The notes below the pieces were generated by a model. It was given only the letters and a program-made list of their open reading frames with translations, searched no databases and had not been told where the DNA came from. DNA of 64,000 bases, from contig VLTN01000029.1 of NCBI GenBank assembly GCA_008330645.1, positions 1-64,000 on the forward strand, in the 5' to 3' direction. Of this stretch, positions 10,381-17,096 are shown in pieces. Position 1 is the stretch's first letter, and the number at the start of each line of letters is the position of its first letter. Source of the stretch: Cafeteria roenbergensis. Lineage: Eukaryota; Sar; Bigyra; Bicosoecida; Cafeteriaceae. The position numbers and the translations under genes were made by a program.

Positions 10381-11295
10381 TTAATGGGCTTCGTGAATCG
10401 CCGAGCATGCGTGGATCTCCACTTTCCCAAAAGCGTTTGGTTCCGTCGTGTGGGGGCATGACCCCACAGCGCGTAGTGTTTGCTTCGACAACTTACAACC
10501 TGGGACTTCGTCAAAGGCAACGGTATGTTCTGACTTGTTAATGAGATAGTTATGAATGTTAAAGTGTTCGTCGGTTGTCAAAGTCATGGGGCAGTTTTTC
10601 CCGAGGCCAGATTGGCCAGGGAGGCGAAATGCGCGCCATTTGTTGTAGACACAGCAATCGATGACCGGTTCTCTTTCAGAGAAGAGGAAGTCTTTGTTTT
10701 CCGGGTTGCTGTACATGCGTTCCAGCAACTTGTACATGAAACTGTGGAGGATGTTGATGTTCCTGAAAACGATTCCTGGGTAATGGATATGGTATGAGTG
10801 CTTGTATTTTTCCTTTTCTTGACGTGAGGCCGTGAGTGTCCACGCCTTTGCGTTTTTGACACCGAGGAGTGCTTCGATGGACTCATTGATGGCGCCCAGG
10901 ATTTTACCGAGACGATCTCCCCCATCACCCTCCACAGACTCCGCACCCTCCACAGACCCCGCACCCTCCACAGACCCCGCACCCTCCACAGACCCCGCAC
11001 CCTCCACAGACCCCGCACCCTCCACAGTCGGGGGGTTAAGGGGGGCGAAGCCCCCCTCCCATTCGATGTCAAAGTAAAGAGCAACCGGGGTCTTTTCTTG
11101 AACCAATTCGTACAACTGCTGATTCGTCTTGATGAGTTCCTTGACCTTGTCTAGGGAATGGACAGCGTAGCACTTGGAAATGGTCTTGCGTCCAGGATAT
11201 TGGATGTCCTGGGCAATCAATACTGAATCGATGTCCGCTTCGGCATTCGATTCGAGTTTCTTAATTTTGCGCTTGTAAGGGCAAATCGTTGTCAT
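10381..11295 (-). CDS. Archaeo-eukaryotic-type primase
   Basis: This 304-aa frame carries the marks of an AEP/UL52-like primase. A DIE metal-binding pair sits in ALYFDIEW (D76, E78), followed by HSYHIHYP (166-173), a third acidic residue in VIDCCVY (D213), and the RAFRLPGQSGLGK signature (221-233). A low-complexity insertion of VEGAGS hexapeptides (91-122) separates the first motif from the rest and is encoded by 18 bp direct repeats. It would make RNA or DNA primers for the element. The start is supported by a TAGTAGTAG word directly before the ATG. The helicase frame follows on the same strand. Confidence 0.8.
   Translation of the reverse strand: MTTICPYKRKIKKLESNAEADIDSVLIAQDIQYPGRKTISKCYAVHSLDKVKELIKTNQQLYELVQEKTPVALYFDIEWEGGFAPLNPPTVEGAGSVEGAGSVEGAGSVEGAGSVEGAESVEGDGGDRLGKILGAINESIEALLGVKNAKAWTLTASRQEKEKYKHSYHIHYPGIVFRNINILHSFMYKLLERMYSNPENKDFLFSEREPVIDCCVYNKWRAFRLPGQSGLGKNCPMTLTTDEHFNIHNYLINKSEHTVAFDEVPGCKLSKQTLRAVGSCPHTTEPNAFGKVEIHACSAIHEAH
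10925..11030. repeat. 18 bp coding minisatellite in the primase gene
   Basis: About six direct copies of an 18 bp unit (plus-strand word CCACAGACCCCGCACCCT) encode VEGAGS repeats. The tract is more GC-rich than the surrounding EMALE DNA. It sits in a loop between catalytic motifs, where length changes are probably tolerated. Confidence 0.8.
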
Positions 11296-11355
11296 CTACT
11301 ACTAAGGTGTACAAAACGTTTAGATGTCTGAACGCAGTCAATTGTGTCCGGGGTT

Positions 11356-11544
11356 TCAATTGTGTCCGGGGGGGTCGATGTCCGCGGCGGCCTTTTTTTT
11401 GGCGCGATAGCGCCTTCGGTACTCGGCTATCTTTGCACGGTACGCGTCAATACCACCCTCTGCGATTACACGCTCCTTGAACCTTTGCTGGCGAATTCGA
11501 GACTTTTCACGCTGAGCGTCAAGTTTTTCCTCTGCAGTCATCAT
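11356..11544 (-). CDS. Small basic protein, unknown function
   Basis: This 62-aa frame begins MMTAEEKLDAQREKSRIRQQ and is dominated by Arg, Lys and Glu, with a helical centre (ERVIAEGGIDAYRAKIAEYR) and a basic tail (RRYRAKKK). It lies immediately upstream of the primase on the same strand. A TAGTAG word lies 8 bases before the start, the same arrangement as at clear EMALE genes, and this is the main reason to accept so short a frame. It could be a nucleic-acid-binding protein; no family is recognised. Confidence 0.55.
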   Translation of the reverse strand: MMTAEEKLDAQREKSRIRQQRFKERVIAEGGIDAYRAKIAEYRRRYRAKKKAAADIDPPGHN

Positions 11545-11693
11545 TTTTCTCCTACTAGGGGTGAACGTTTTAACTGACTCAATTCATCCAAACACCCCGT
11601 CTAAGGGTTCCACACGACTATGAACTCTACCAGGTAACTATGATTCATAGTACACCAGCGTTAAGATGTTCGGTTCAATTTGCCAAAAACCCG

Positions 11694-11895
11694 GGTTCGA
11701 GTCCTGACAACGCAAGTTTTTTTTGCAAGCTCTGCCGAGCCCGCAAGAAAACCAATTGAGCCACTGGTTTTTGGTACGCTTTTTCTAAAAGCGGTTCGAG
11801 TCCTGACAACGCAAGTTTTTTTTGCAAGCTCTGCCGAGCCCGCAAGAAAACCAATTGAGCCACTGGTAGTTTTTGGTACGCTTTTTTTAAAAGCG
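11694..11895. repeat. Two tandem copies of a ~99 bp unit with tRNA-like words
   Basis: The words GTTCGAGTCC at 11695 and 11794 start two near-identical units (the second has a 3-base insertion). Each contains GCAAG-T8-GCAAG, an inverted AGTGGCTCAATTGG word (like a tRNA A box, but on the other strand) and the dispersed GGTACGCTTTTT word at its end. They fill the space between the 62-aa gene and the tyrosine recombinase gene. No complete tRNA can be folded. Confidence 0.65.
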
Positions 11896-11896
11896 A

Positions 11897-12721
11897 TCAC
11901 GGCGCCAGAGCGCCCCTAAAGTACTTGTCCATCTGGACACCCCGGGAATGTCCCATCTGGTGCGCCAGGCGTTCCCTGTCATCATGCCCTGCGCCTGAGG
12001 CGAGTGTTGCGGTGGTAATGGCCGGGCGGACGGTCTGCGAGCCGAGTTTGACGTTCTGACGGCTCAGAAAGTTGCCCAACGCGTTCGGCTTCATCGGTTC
12101 ACCCTTCTTGTTCGTAACGAGAGTTGGTAGCACGCGCCCGAAGACGCGCATCGACATTGCGACCCATTCACGCGTGAACTCGGGGAGTTCGTAGACGCGG
12201 GTGCCACGCTTGTCGTTTTTGTGCTTGCGAAGCGTGAGCACGCCGGTGTCCAGGTCAAGAAAGTTCACGCTGTGTGGACATGAGCCCACGACGATGCTTG
12301 CGAACTCACTATTCCGGAACGGGTAGCCGTCCAGGGCAAGGCGCAGAACCGTCCAGATGGCCATGTTCTGCTTTGTTGGTTTGGCCGATACTTCAGCAAA
12401 CTTAGCACCGAGTTCGTCCAGAGTTGGAAGCACAACCCCTCGTTGTTGCTTCACAGGCTCCGGGTCTGGGATGTACTCTTTGATGAGTTCCGTCAATGCC
12501 GGTGTCCGCAGGTCAGGCCTCTCTTTCAGTAGCGTCTGAAGCATCCTTTGCACCCTTGTCGGCTGGGTATCCTTCATTACCGTCTCGCGCATGGCGTCGT
12601 CGTCAATGATGTCACCAACGACGCCATTACGCAGTGCGTACCAGTATTTGCTGGCCGTGGTCTCAGCGATGGTGTCAATCTTGCGAAGATCCTCATACAA
12701 CCAGTGTCCGCGATAAGCCAT
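11897..12721 (-). CDS. Tyrosine recombinase / integrase
   Basis: This 274-aa protein reads from ATG at 12721, chosen because TATAGTAGAACA precedes it directly; an open frame extends further upstream to 12874 but lacks that motif. The catalytic half has an arginine motif GYPFRNSEF (R136), a basic beta-hairpin TLRKHKNDKRG (165-173), an arginine at 232 in TVRPAITTAT, and MGHSRGVQMDKYF, supplying H258 and the tyrosine nucleophile Y267. This order fits the phage integrase superfamily. It would cut and rejoin DNA at a specific site, for excision, resolution of concatemers or integration. The element also encodes a DDE integrase, so the division of labour is unclear. Confidence 0.8.
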   Translation of the reverse strand: MAYRGHWLYEDLRKIDTIAETTASKYWYALRNGVVGDIIDDDAMRETVMKDTQPTRVQRMLQTLLKERPDLRTPALTELIKEYIPDPEPVKQQRGVVLPTLDELGAKFAEVSAKPTKQNMAIWTVLRLALDGYPFRNSEFASIVVGSCPHSVNFLDLDTGVLTLRKHKNDKRGTRVYELPEFTREWVAMSMRVFGRVLPTLVTNKKGEPMKPNALGNFLSRQNVKLGSQTVRPAITTATLASGAGHDDRERLAHQMGHSRGVQMDKYFRGALAP

Positions 12722-12740
12722 TGTTCTACTATACACACAC
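12722..12740 (-). promoter_or_regulatory. TATAGTAG start-proximal motif of the recombinase gene
   Basis: On the minus strand TGTGTGTATAGTAGAACA runs into the ATG. The same TAGTAG word is found close before most EMALE start codons. It probably marks an initiator or core promoter element; this is inference from recurrence. Confidence 0.5.
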
Positions 12741-12848
12741 ATTTTATGTTTAAGTGACTCAATTGAAAAGTACGAATCATAACTAAGAAACCCTTTCTCG
12801 GTGTGTGTGTTTGACTGAATCGTATCTTTTGTCACCATTTTGTAGGAA

Positions 12849-13247
12849 ATGACATACCGCAGAACACTTCGCACTCATCAGAGGACAGCGCCGAAGGTAC
12901 AGAATGTGGGAGATGCTCTCAGGCTGTTGGGTGCTGAAATCCACGGACGTTACCCTACGGCACATCCGGCAAGCAGGGCGATTGTGAATCTTCATAACAC
13001 CCTGTCCAAGTTGCGCTCAGCCCTGGACACGGACTTCCACAGCCTCATTAGCGACGACGAGGCGCGACGCCTCGGGAACATCTACTACGTCCCGAGGCTT
13101 GAGAGGCAGGAAGCCGTGGGCATTGTCGATGATGACTCCGATGATGACCTCACAGAGGCCGTCAGCGAAGAGGAAGAGGAAGAGGATACCGAGAGAGATG
13201 AAGTCATTTCACGCCTCCTTATCAAAAAGCCAGATTGTGCTCCTTGA
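12849..13247 (+). CDS. Hypothetical acidic-tail protein
   Basis: This 132-aa frame reads from an ATG preceded by TTTTGTAGGAA. The N-terminal third is basic (MTYRRTLRTHQRTAPK), the middle is a predicted helical region with LHNTLSKLRSALDTDF, and the C-terminal part is very acidic (DDDSDDDLTEAVSEEEEEE). The gene is divergent from the recombinase and convergent with the 283-aa gene, overlapping its 3' end by 26 bases. I recognise no family. A basic-acidic layout would suit a capsid-associated or DNA-packaging adaptor, but that is speculation. Confidence 0.6.
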   Translation: MTYRRTLRTHQRTAPKVQNVGDALRLLGAEIHGRYPTAHPASRAIVNLHNTLSKLRSALDTDFHSLISDDEARRLGNIYYVPRLERQEAVGIVDDDSDDDLTEAVSEEEEEEDTERDEVISRLLIKKPDCAP

Positions 13248-14073
13248 TGTACCTTGATGCTTGCCCAAGGTTCATACCCGGATTCTCCCGCATGAGTTTC
13301 GAGACGAGACGACCACGACGCGCCATGGCATCACACGCAGGCCTAGGGCGTCGCACAGGTGCAGGCTCCTCAAAGACGGGGGTTACGGGGGTAGCACCCC
13401 CGACACCTGACCGTGTCCTGGCACCCCCTGAGATGGGCTTATACAACCCCTTCTGCTTCACATACTTGCTGGCCTCAATCATGCTCATTCCGGTCTTCTC
13501 CATAACCTTCTTCACGATTTCGTGTCTGCCAGTAGCCCGTCCCTTTCCGATAATCTTCTTCTTCAAACCAGTCTTGTCCAGCACGAAATCACCGGCAACC
13601 TTCGCCAGGCCTGGAACGGGAAGGGCTGAAAGGGCGGAGTCGTACGCGCCCTTCTTCCAGTTGTACTTACGCTTGTCCGCGAGGGCATCAATGCCTTCGT
13701 TGATAAAACCGCCACCGGGGATGAACGAGATAAGACCCTGGCCGACACTGCGCGCTGCCTTTCCCAGCCAGTCCCAGAAGCCCCCTCCCACACGCTTAGT
13801 ATGCTCTACAGTCAGCCTGACAATCTTGGCACTCTCGCGGTGCTTCAGCCCCGTCTCCTTCATGACGAATGCGATGGCCTTCTTCCTGTTGGCAGGGGTC
13901 AGTTTGAACTGCTTGTTTGTCATGGCCGAGACGCCACTGACGACGCTCGACGACTGTGAAGCGGAGAGCCCTGACTTCTTGACGCGTCGCACAGCATCAG
14001 CCTTGCGCTTGCCGGTGAACTTACCGCTTCCTTGGACGATTCGCAAGTCCTTGTTTACTCGTAGTGTGGTCAT
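13222..14073 (-). CDS. Basic protein with an amphipathic Gly-rich segment and three helical repeats
   Basis: This 283-aa frame has a TAGTAGAACACA word before its ATG. A repeated motif of about 22 residues appears three times: AIAFVMKETGLKHRESAKIV (67-86), IVKKVMEKTGMSMIEASKYV (186-205) and LVSKLMRENPGMNLGQASRY (256-275). A weaker copy may lie at 26-48. Between the first two lies GGGFWDWLGKAARSVGQGL (97-115), an amphipathic, aromatic, glycine-rich stretch followed by ISFIPGGG. This recalls membrane-active minor capsid proteins such as adenovirus pVI, but there is no sequence evidence beyond the pattern. It is basic overall and probably a structural or DNA-associated virion protein. No family name is claimed. 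Confidence 0.65.
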   Translation of the reverse strand: MTTLRVNKDLRIVQGSGKFTGKRKADAVRRVKKSGLSASQSSSVVSGVSAMTNKQFKLTPANRKKAIAFVMKETGLKHRESAKIVRLTVEHTKRVGGGFWDWLGKAARSVGQGLISFIPGGGFINEGIDALADKRKYNWKKGAYDSALSALPVPGLAKVAGDFVLDKTGLKKKIIGKGRATGRHEIVKKVMEKTGMSMIEASKYVKQKGLYKPISGGARTRSGVGGATPVTPVFEEPAPVRRPRPACDAMARRGRLVSKLMRENPGMNLGQASRYIKEHNLAF

Positions 14074-14079
14074 TGTGTT

Positions 14080-14125
14080 CTACTAACGCTTTTAAAAAAA
14101 GGGGCTCCGCCCCTTTTGAACCCCG
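14080..14125. repeat. Intergenic repeat: GCGCTTTTAAAA-type word and GC-rich hairpin
   Basis: After the TAGTAG word of the 283-aa gene comes CGCTTTTAAAAAAAGGGGC and the hairpin AAAGGGGCTCCGCCCCTTTT. The same hairpin recurs near 14346-14363, 14429-14444 and 27017-27036. It may act as a transcription terminator or be a miniature repeat. Confidence 0.6.
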
Positions 14126-14128
14126 TTC

Positions 14129-14337
14129 ATGGACAATTAGGAATTCTTATGCAATCCATGGACAATTAGGAATTCTTATGCAATCCATGGACAATTAGGA
14201 ATTCTTATGCAATCCATGGACAATTGGGAATTCTTATGCAATCCATGGACAATTGGGAATTCTTATGCAATCCATGGACAATTAGGAATTCTTATGCAAT
14301 CCATGGACAATTAGGAATTCTTATGCAATCCATGGAC
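14129..14337. repeat. Seven-copy 29 bp tandem repeat
   Basis: Units start at 14129, 14158, 14187, 14216, 14245, 14274 and 14303, with a 6-base remnant after the last. Each begins ATGGACAATT and contains GAATTCTTATGCAATCC. Two middle units carry one A-to-G change (AATTGGG). There is no spacer between units, so this is a minisatellite and not a CRISPR. It lies between the convergent-side hairpins and the fibre-like gene. Confidence 0.9.
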
Positions 14338-14444
14338 GGGTTTTTTAAAGGGGCGGAGCCCCTTTGGCGTAAGTTCAATATGCTTTATGAAAACACACGG
14401 AACCATATCCTCCAAAAGCGGGGTTCAAAAGGGGCAGAGCCCCT
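14338..14444. repeat. Dispersed intergenic repeat, inverted copy at 27017-27095
   Basis: The stretch with GGCGTAAGTTCAATATGC, AACACACGGAACCATATCC and TCCAAAAGCGGGGTTC recurs in reverse complement upstream of the penton gene. It is flanked by GC-rich AAAGGGGC hairpins. It is a non-coding repeat family internal to this element. Confidence 0.75.
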
Positions 14445-15145
14445 TTAGCGCTCCAAGTCTGCGACTCTGGCCTCCAGTTCTTGAATACTCTTGATGAGTG
14501 GAGCAATCAGCTCTGTGTACCTCATTGCGTAGTCGTACCCAGCGCCATCAACCAGGGGAGCCTTGGCCGTATCTTCACCCTCTGGCTTGACCCAGTCCGG
14601 GTCTGGTACCTGCTGGCGGGACTTGATGACAATAGCATTCCCCATTCCATCAACATCACCGTCCGCCCTGAAGACGTCCTCGACCTCTTGAGCAATCAAA
14701 CCGTAATGCTTTCGCCCACTTTGTCCATCCTTGAACCTATACTCCACTGGACGAAGGCTCTTGATGAACTCCATCCCACGAGCAGGTGGGAGGTCGGCGA
14801 TGTCCTTCTTCTTCTTCCTATCACTGGTGTTAATGGAGCCGTTAGCGCTGTAAATGTCCTTCCACCGGAACGAGCCAGCCCCGAGGTCGATGAGATTCGT
14901 TTCCGTTGGCCTGACATAACGTGCCCCAACAACTGGGCGGTAATCGATGAAGAGACCACCGCCAATTTCTGTAGAGCCTGTCTCAGCATCCATGACAAGC
15001 CAATTACGGTAGTACCCTGTAGCCGTTGCTCCGAGAGTCGAGTCGATTGCAAATCTATCAACGGTTCCACGCTGGTCATTGACGATTCGCCAACGGCTCT
15101 TCACAGGATTAGGAATGACATCAACACCAGAGCCATTTACATACC
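14445..15145 (-). pseudogene. C-terminal piece of a fibre-like gene with an S74 intramolecular chaperone domain
   Basis: The frame is open up to the Ngaro border at 15145. It has the marks of the Peptidase_S74 / endosialidase intramolecular chaperone: SDRKKKKDIADL with the conserved Ser-Asp, then SLRPVEYRFKDG and HYGLIAQEVEDVF. The piece ends in a coiled coil (APLIKSIQELEARVADLER). S74 domains trimerise fibre proteins and then cleave themselves off, so the gene probably encoded a spike or fibre for host attachment. The other piece of the gene lies beyond the retrotransposon, at 21533-22585. The interruption is one large insertion. Confidence 0.8.
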
Positions 15146-15302
15146 CTGAGCTCGTATCGTTTTCTATTGCGGGTGTGCGAGTGTCCGAGCTCGTCGTCGC
15201 CCCCTCTCACCCGGGATCGTGACTGGGGGTAGGTCCCCGAGTATGGCAAGTGGGCTCTGCTTGGTAGAGCCCTCCACCCGGCGGGCAGAGCCGCGTCTGC
15301 CC
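15146..15302. repeat. Ngaro split repeat, outer copy of the 157 bp unit
   Basis: Begins CTGAGCTCGTATCG and ends GCGTCTGCCC; identical as read to 15632-15788. It forms the 3' terminus of the retrotransposon in coding orientation. Confidence 0.9.
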
Positions 15303-15321
15303 GCGGGGCGGGTGGGCTGGG

Positions 15322-15632
15322 AAAAGCTTAAGCGCGCGTCACACAAACGCGGCGGGAATGCGGAGTCGCTGATTCCCTGTGGGATAACTGATCAGGGCAG
15401 GCGAGTGCCGTGCCGCTGAGTTTCCCGTTACGGACGGGAGAGTTCCTGCGTCCGGTGTGCTGATTGCGCGCGCGCCCGTTGGGCAGAGCTTTCCCCCGCT
15501 CTGCAGCGAGAAGGACACCCTCCTCCGGTTCGCCTCTTCGCCGCCTGGTCTTGTCGCGGGATATGGAATCCCTTTGACTGGATGTGTTGTCATTCGTTCA
15601 GCTCAGTGTTCAGCCTCTTCAGGCTTGTTGTC
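15322..15632. repeat. Ngaro split repeat, inner copy of the 311 bp unit
   Basis: Begins AAAAGCTTAAGCGCG and ends GGCTTGTTGTC; identical as read to 21222-21532, the 5' terminal copy in coding orientation. Confidence 0.9.
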
Positions 15633-15788
15633 TGAGCTCGTATCGTTTTCTATTGCGGGTGTGCGAGTGTCCGAGCTCGTCGTCGCCCCCTCTCACCCGG
15701 GATCGTGACTGGGGGTAGGTCCCCGAGTATGGCAAGTGGGCTCTGCTTGGTAGAGCCCTCCACCCGGCGGGCAGAGCCGCGTCTGCCC
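15632..15788. repeat. Ngaro split repeat, inner copy of the 157 bp unit
   Basis: Second copy of the 157 bp unit, lying directly against the 311 bp copy, as expected for the B1-A2-B2 arrangement of Ngaro elements. Confidence 0.9.
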
Positions 15789-15890
15789 TCCGCCTGTCCC
15801 ATTCGCCATACGATACCAACCGGGGCGCAGCAGAGCTGCCTGTTGCTCTCCTCATCCCCTTTCGCCGCGCGCGCAGGCCGCCCGCGGGGC

Positions 15891-17096
15891 TCACACGTGC
15901 CCCCCCAGCGCCTGCCGCACGTACTGCCTGCACACCTCCTGGCTCTGCCAACCGCCCAAGGTGGCCAGCGCGGCCACCGACAGCCCTGCCGCCACCGCTG
16001 CCGACGCTGACCCGATCCGGATGGAATGCCTCGACACTCGTTCGTGCGTGTGCCGTTGCAGCAGGGCCACGATATCCTCCGTCACAACCGCCTCCCCGCT
16101 CGACTTGCGCCACAGTGGCTCCTCCTCGTCCGCCCCCGCCGCCCGGCGATCGCCCAGCCACTTCGCCAACACCCGGGCCGACCCCATCCTCCTCGGGTGC
16201 GTCGCCGGGGATCCGCGCCTCGTGTGCGCCACAATCGGCACCGCCCGGCCTCTGGACGTCTTGGTCCTCGTGACCAGCTCCACGGCGAAGCCGCCTCCGG
16301 GGTCCGGCCGGACCTGCATCTGCCTCAGCAGCACCGGTCCCCGGGCTGACGTCCCATGACCCCGGGCCTCGTCCACGATATCGGAGCACCGGGACACCGT
16401 GTCCCACGCGAACCCCAGCGCCATCCGCACCGCCCTTGGTGCGGTCCTGTCCCGCACCGCTGCCTCAAACGCCTCGGCTGCCACTGCTGGCCGCGTGTCC
16501 ACCCGCGGGGCCGCCCACGCCATGGCCCTGGCACTGAGGAGGGGCCAGCACCTCGTAGCGCGATCCTCCACCTCGCCCAGACACCGCACTGCCACCGCCC
16601 GCACCGACGCAATGTAGGTCGCCCTGGTGCTGGGCGCCAGCTCGCACACCCCTCGGCAAGCCATGCCGGCGATAAGGCCCGCACAGTCATCCGCCATCCC
16701 GTGCCGAGGGGGGAACGCCCGTCTCCCCGCCCGTGAAACACGGCAATACCATCGCACCGCCGACAACGCGCCCACGCGCTTCGTCGAGGGGTTGGCCAGC
16801 GCGAGGGCCCGCCCCCAAGCTGCCCCGTGCGTCTCGGGGAGCTCGCGCCAAAGCCGGGGCGGGACGCTCTTGCCGACCCCCAGGTGGTACGCCATCGCCC
16901 AGGCTAGGGCGTCGCAAAACGCCTCTAGCCCGGCCCAAGTCCGGTCCGCCCCAACCACGTCAAAGAGGTTGGTTGGTCCGTCCGGAGCCGCGGCTGCCGC
17001 CGCGGCCGGCCGGCTCGCGCGACCCGCACGTGCGCTGCTCCCCGCACGCCCGGTCCGCGTCCCCGCCTCCGGTTTCCGTGCCGAACCACTGCGCAT
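15891..17096 (-). CDS. Ngaro tyrosine recombinase
   Basis: This 401-aa frame has a catalytic core that reads VSRCSDIV (arginine I), RTKTSRGR (basic hairpin), SRHSIRIGSASAAV (the H-x-x-R box) and LGGWQSQEVCRQYVRQ (W and the nucleophilic Tyr). This is the complete set for a tyrosine recombinase, which in Ngaro elements integrates a circular cDNA. It overlaps the end of the RT-RNase H frame by 137 bases in another frame, so expression probably uses reinitiation or read-through of the kind known in the family. The N-terminal region is Arg/Ala-rich and may be a leader. Confidence 0.88.
   Translation of the reverse strand: MRSGSARKPEAGTRTGRAGSSARAGRASRPAAAAAAAPDGPTNLFDVVGADRTWAGLEAFCDALAWAMAYHLGVGKSVPPRLWRELPETHGAAWGRALALANPSTKRVGALSAVRWYCRVSRAGRRAFPPRHGMADDCAGLIAGMACRGVCELAPSTRATYIASVRAVAVRCLGEVEDRATRCWPLLSARAMAWAAPRVDTRPAVAAEAFEAAVRDRTAPRAVRMALGFAWDTVSRCSDIVDEARGHGTSARGPVLLRQMQVRPDPGGGFAVELVTRTKTSRGRAVPIVAHTRRGSPATHPRRMGSARVLAKWLGDRRAAGADEEEPLWRKSSGEAVVTEDIVALLQRHTHERVSRHSIRIGSASAAVAAGLSVAALATLGGWQSQEVCRQYVRQALGGHV

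Noticed and set aside
11694-11895. tRNA gene
   Set aside because: The A-box-like and B-box-like words are on opposite strands and no cloverleaf can be drawn.
13235-14086. 283-aa plus-strand frame opposite the amphipathic protein gene
   Set aside because: The minus frame has the TAGTAG start word and internal repeats; the plus frame has neither.
14129-14337. CRISPR-like regular 29 bp repeats
   Set aside because: Units are contiguous with no spacers, there are no cas genes, and the DNA is eukaryotic/virophage.
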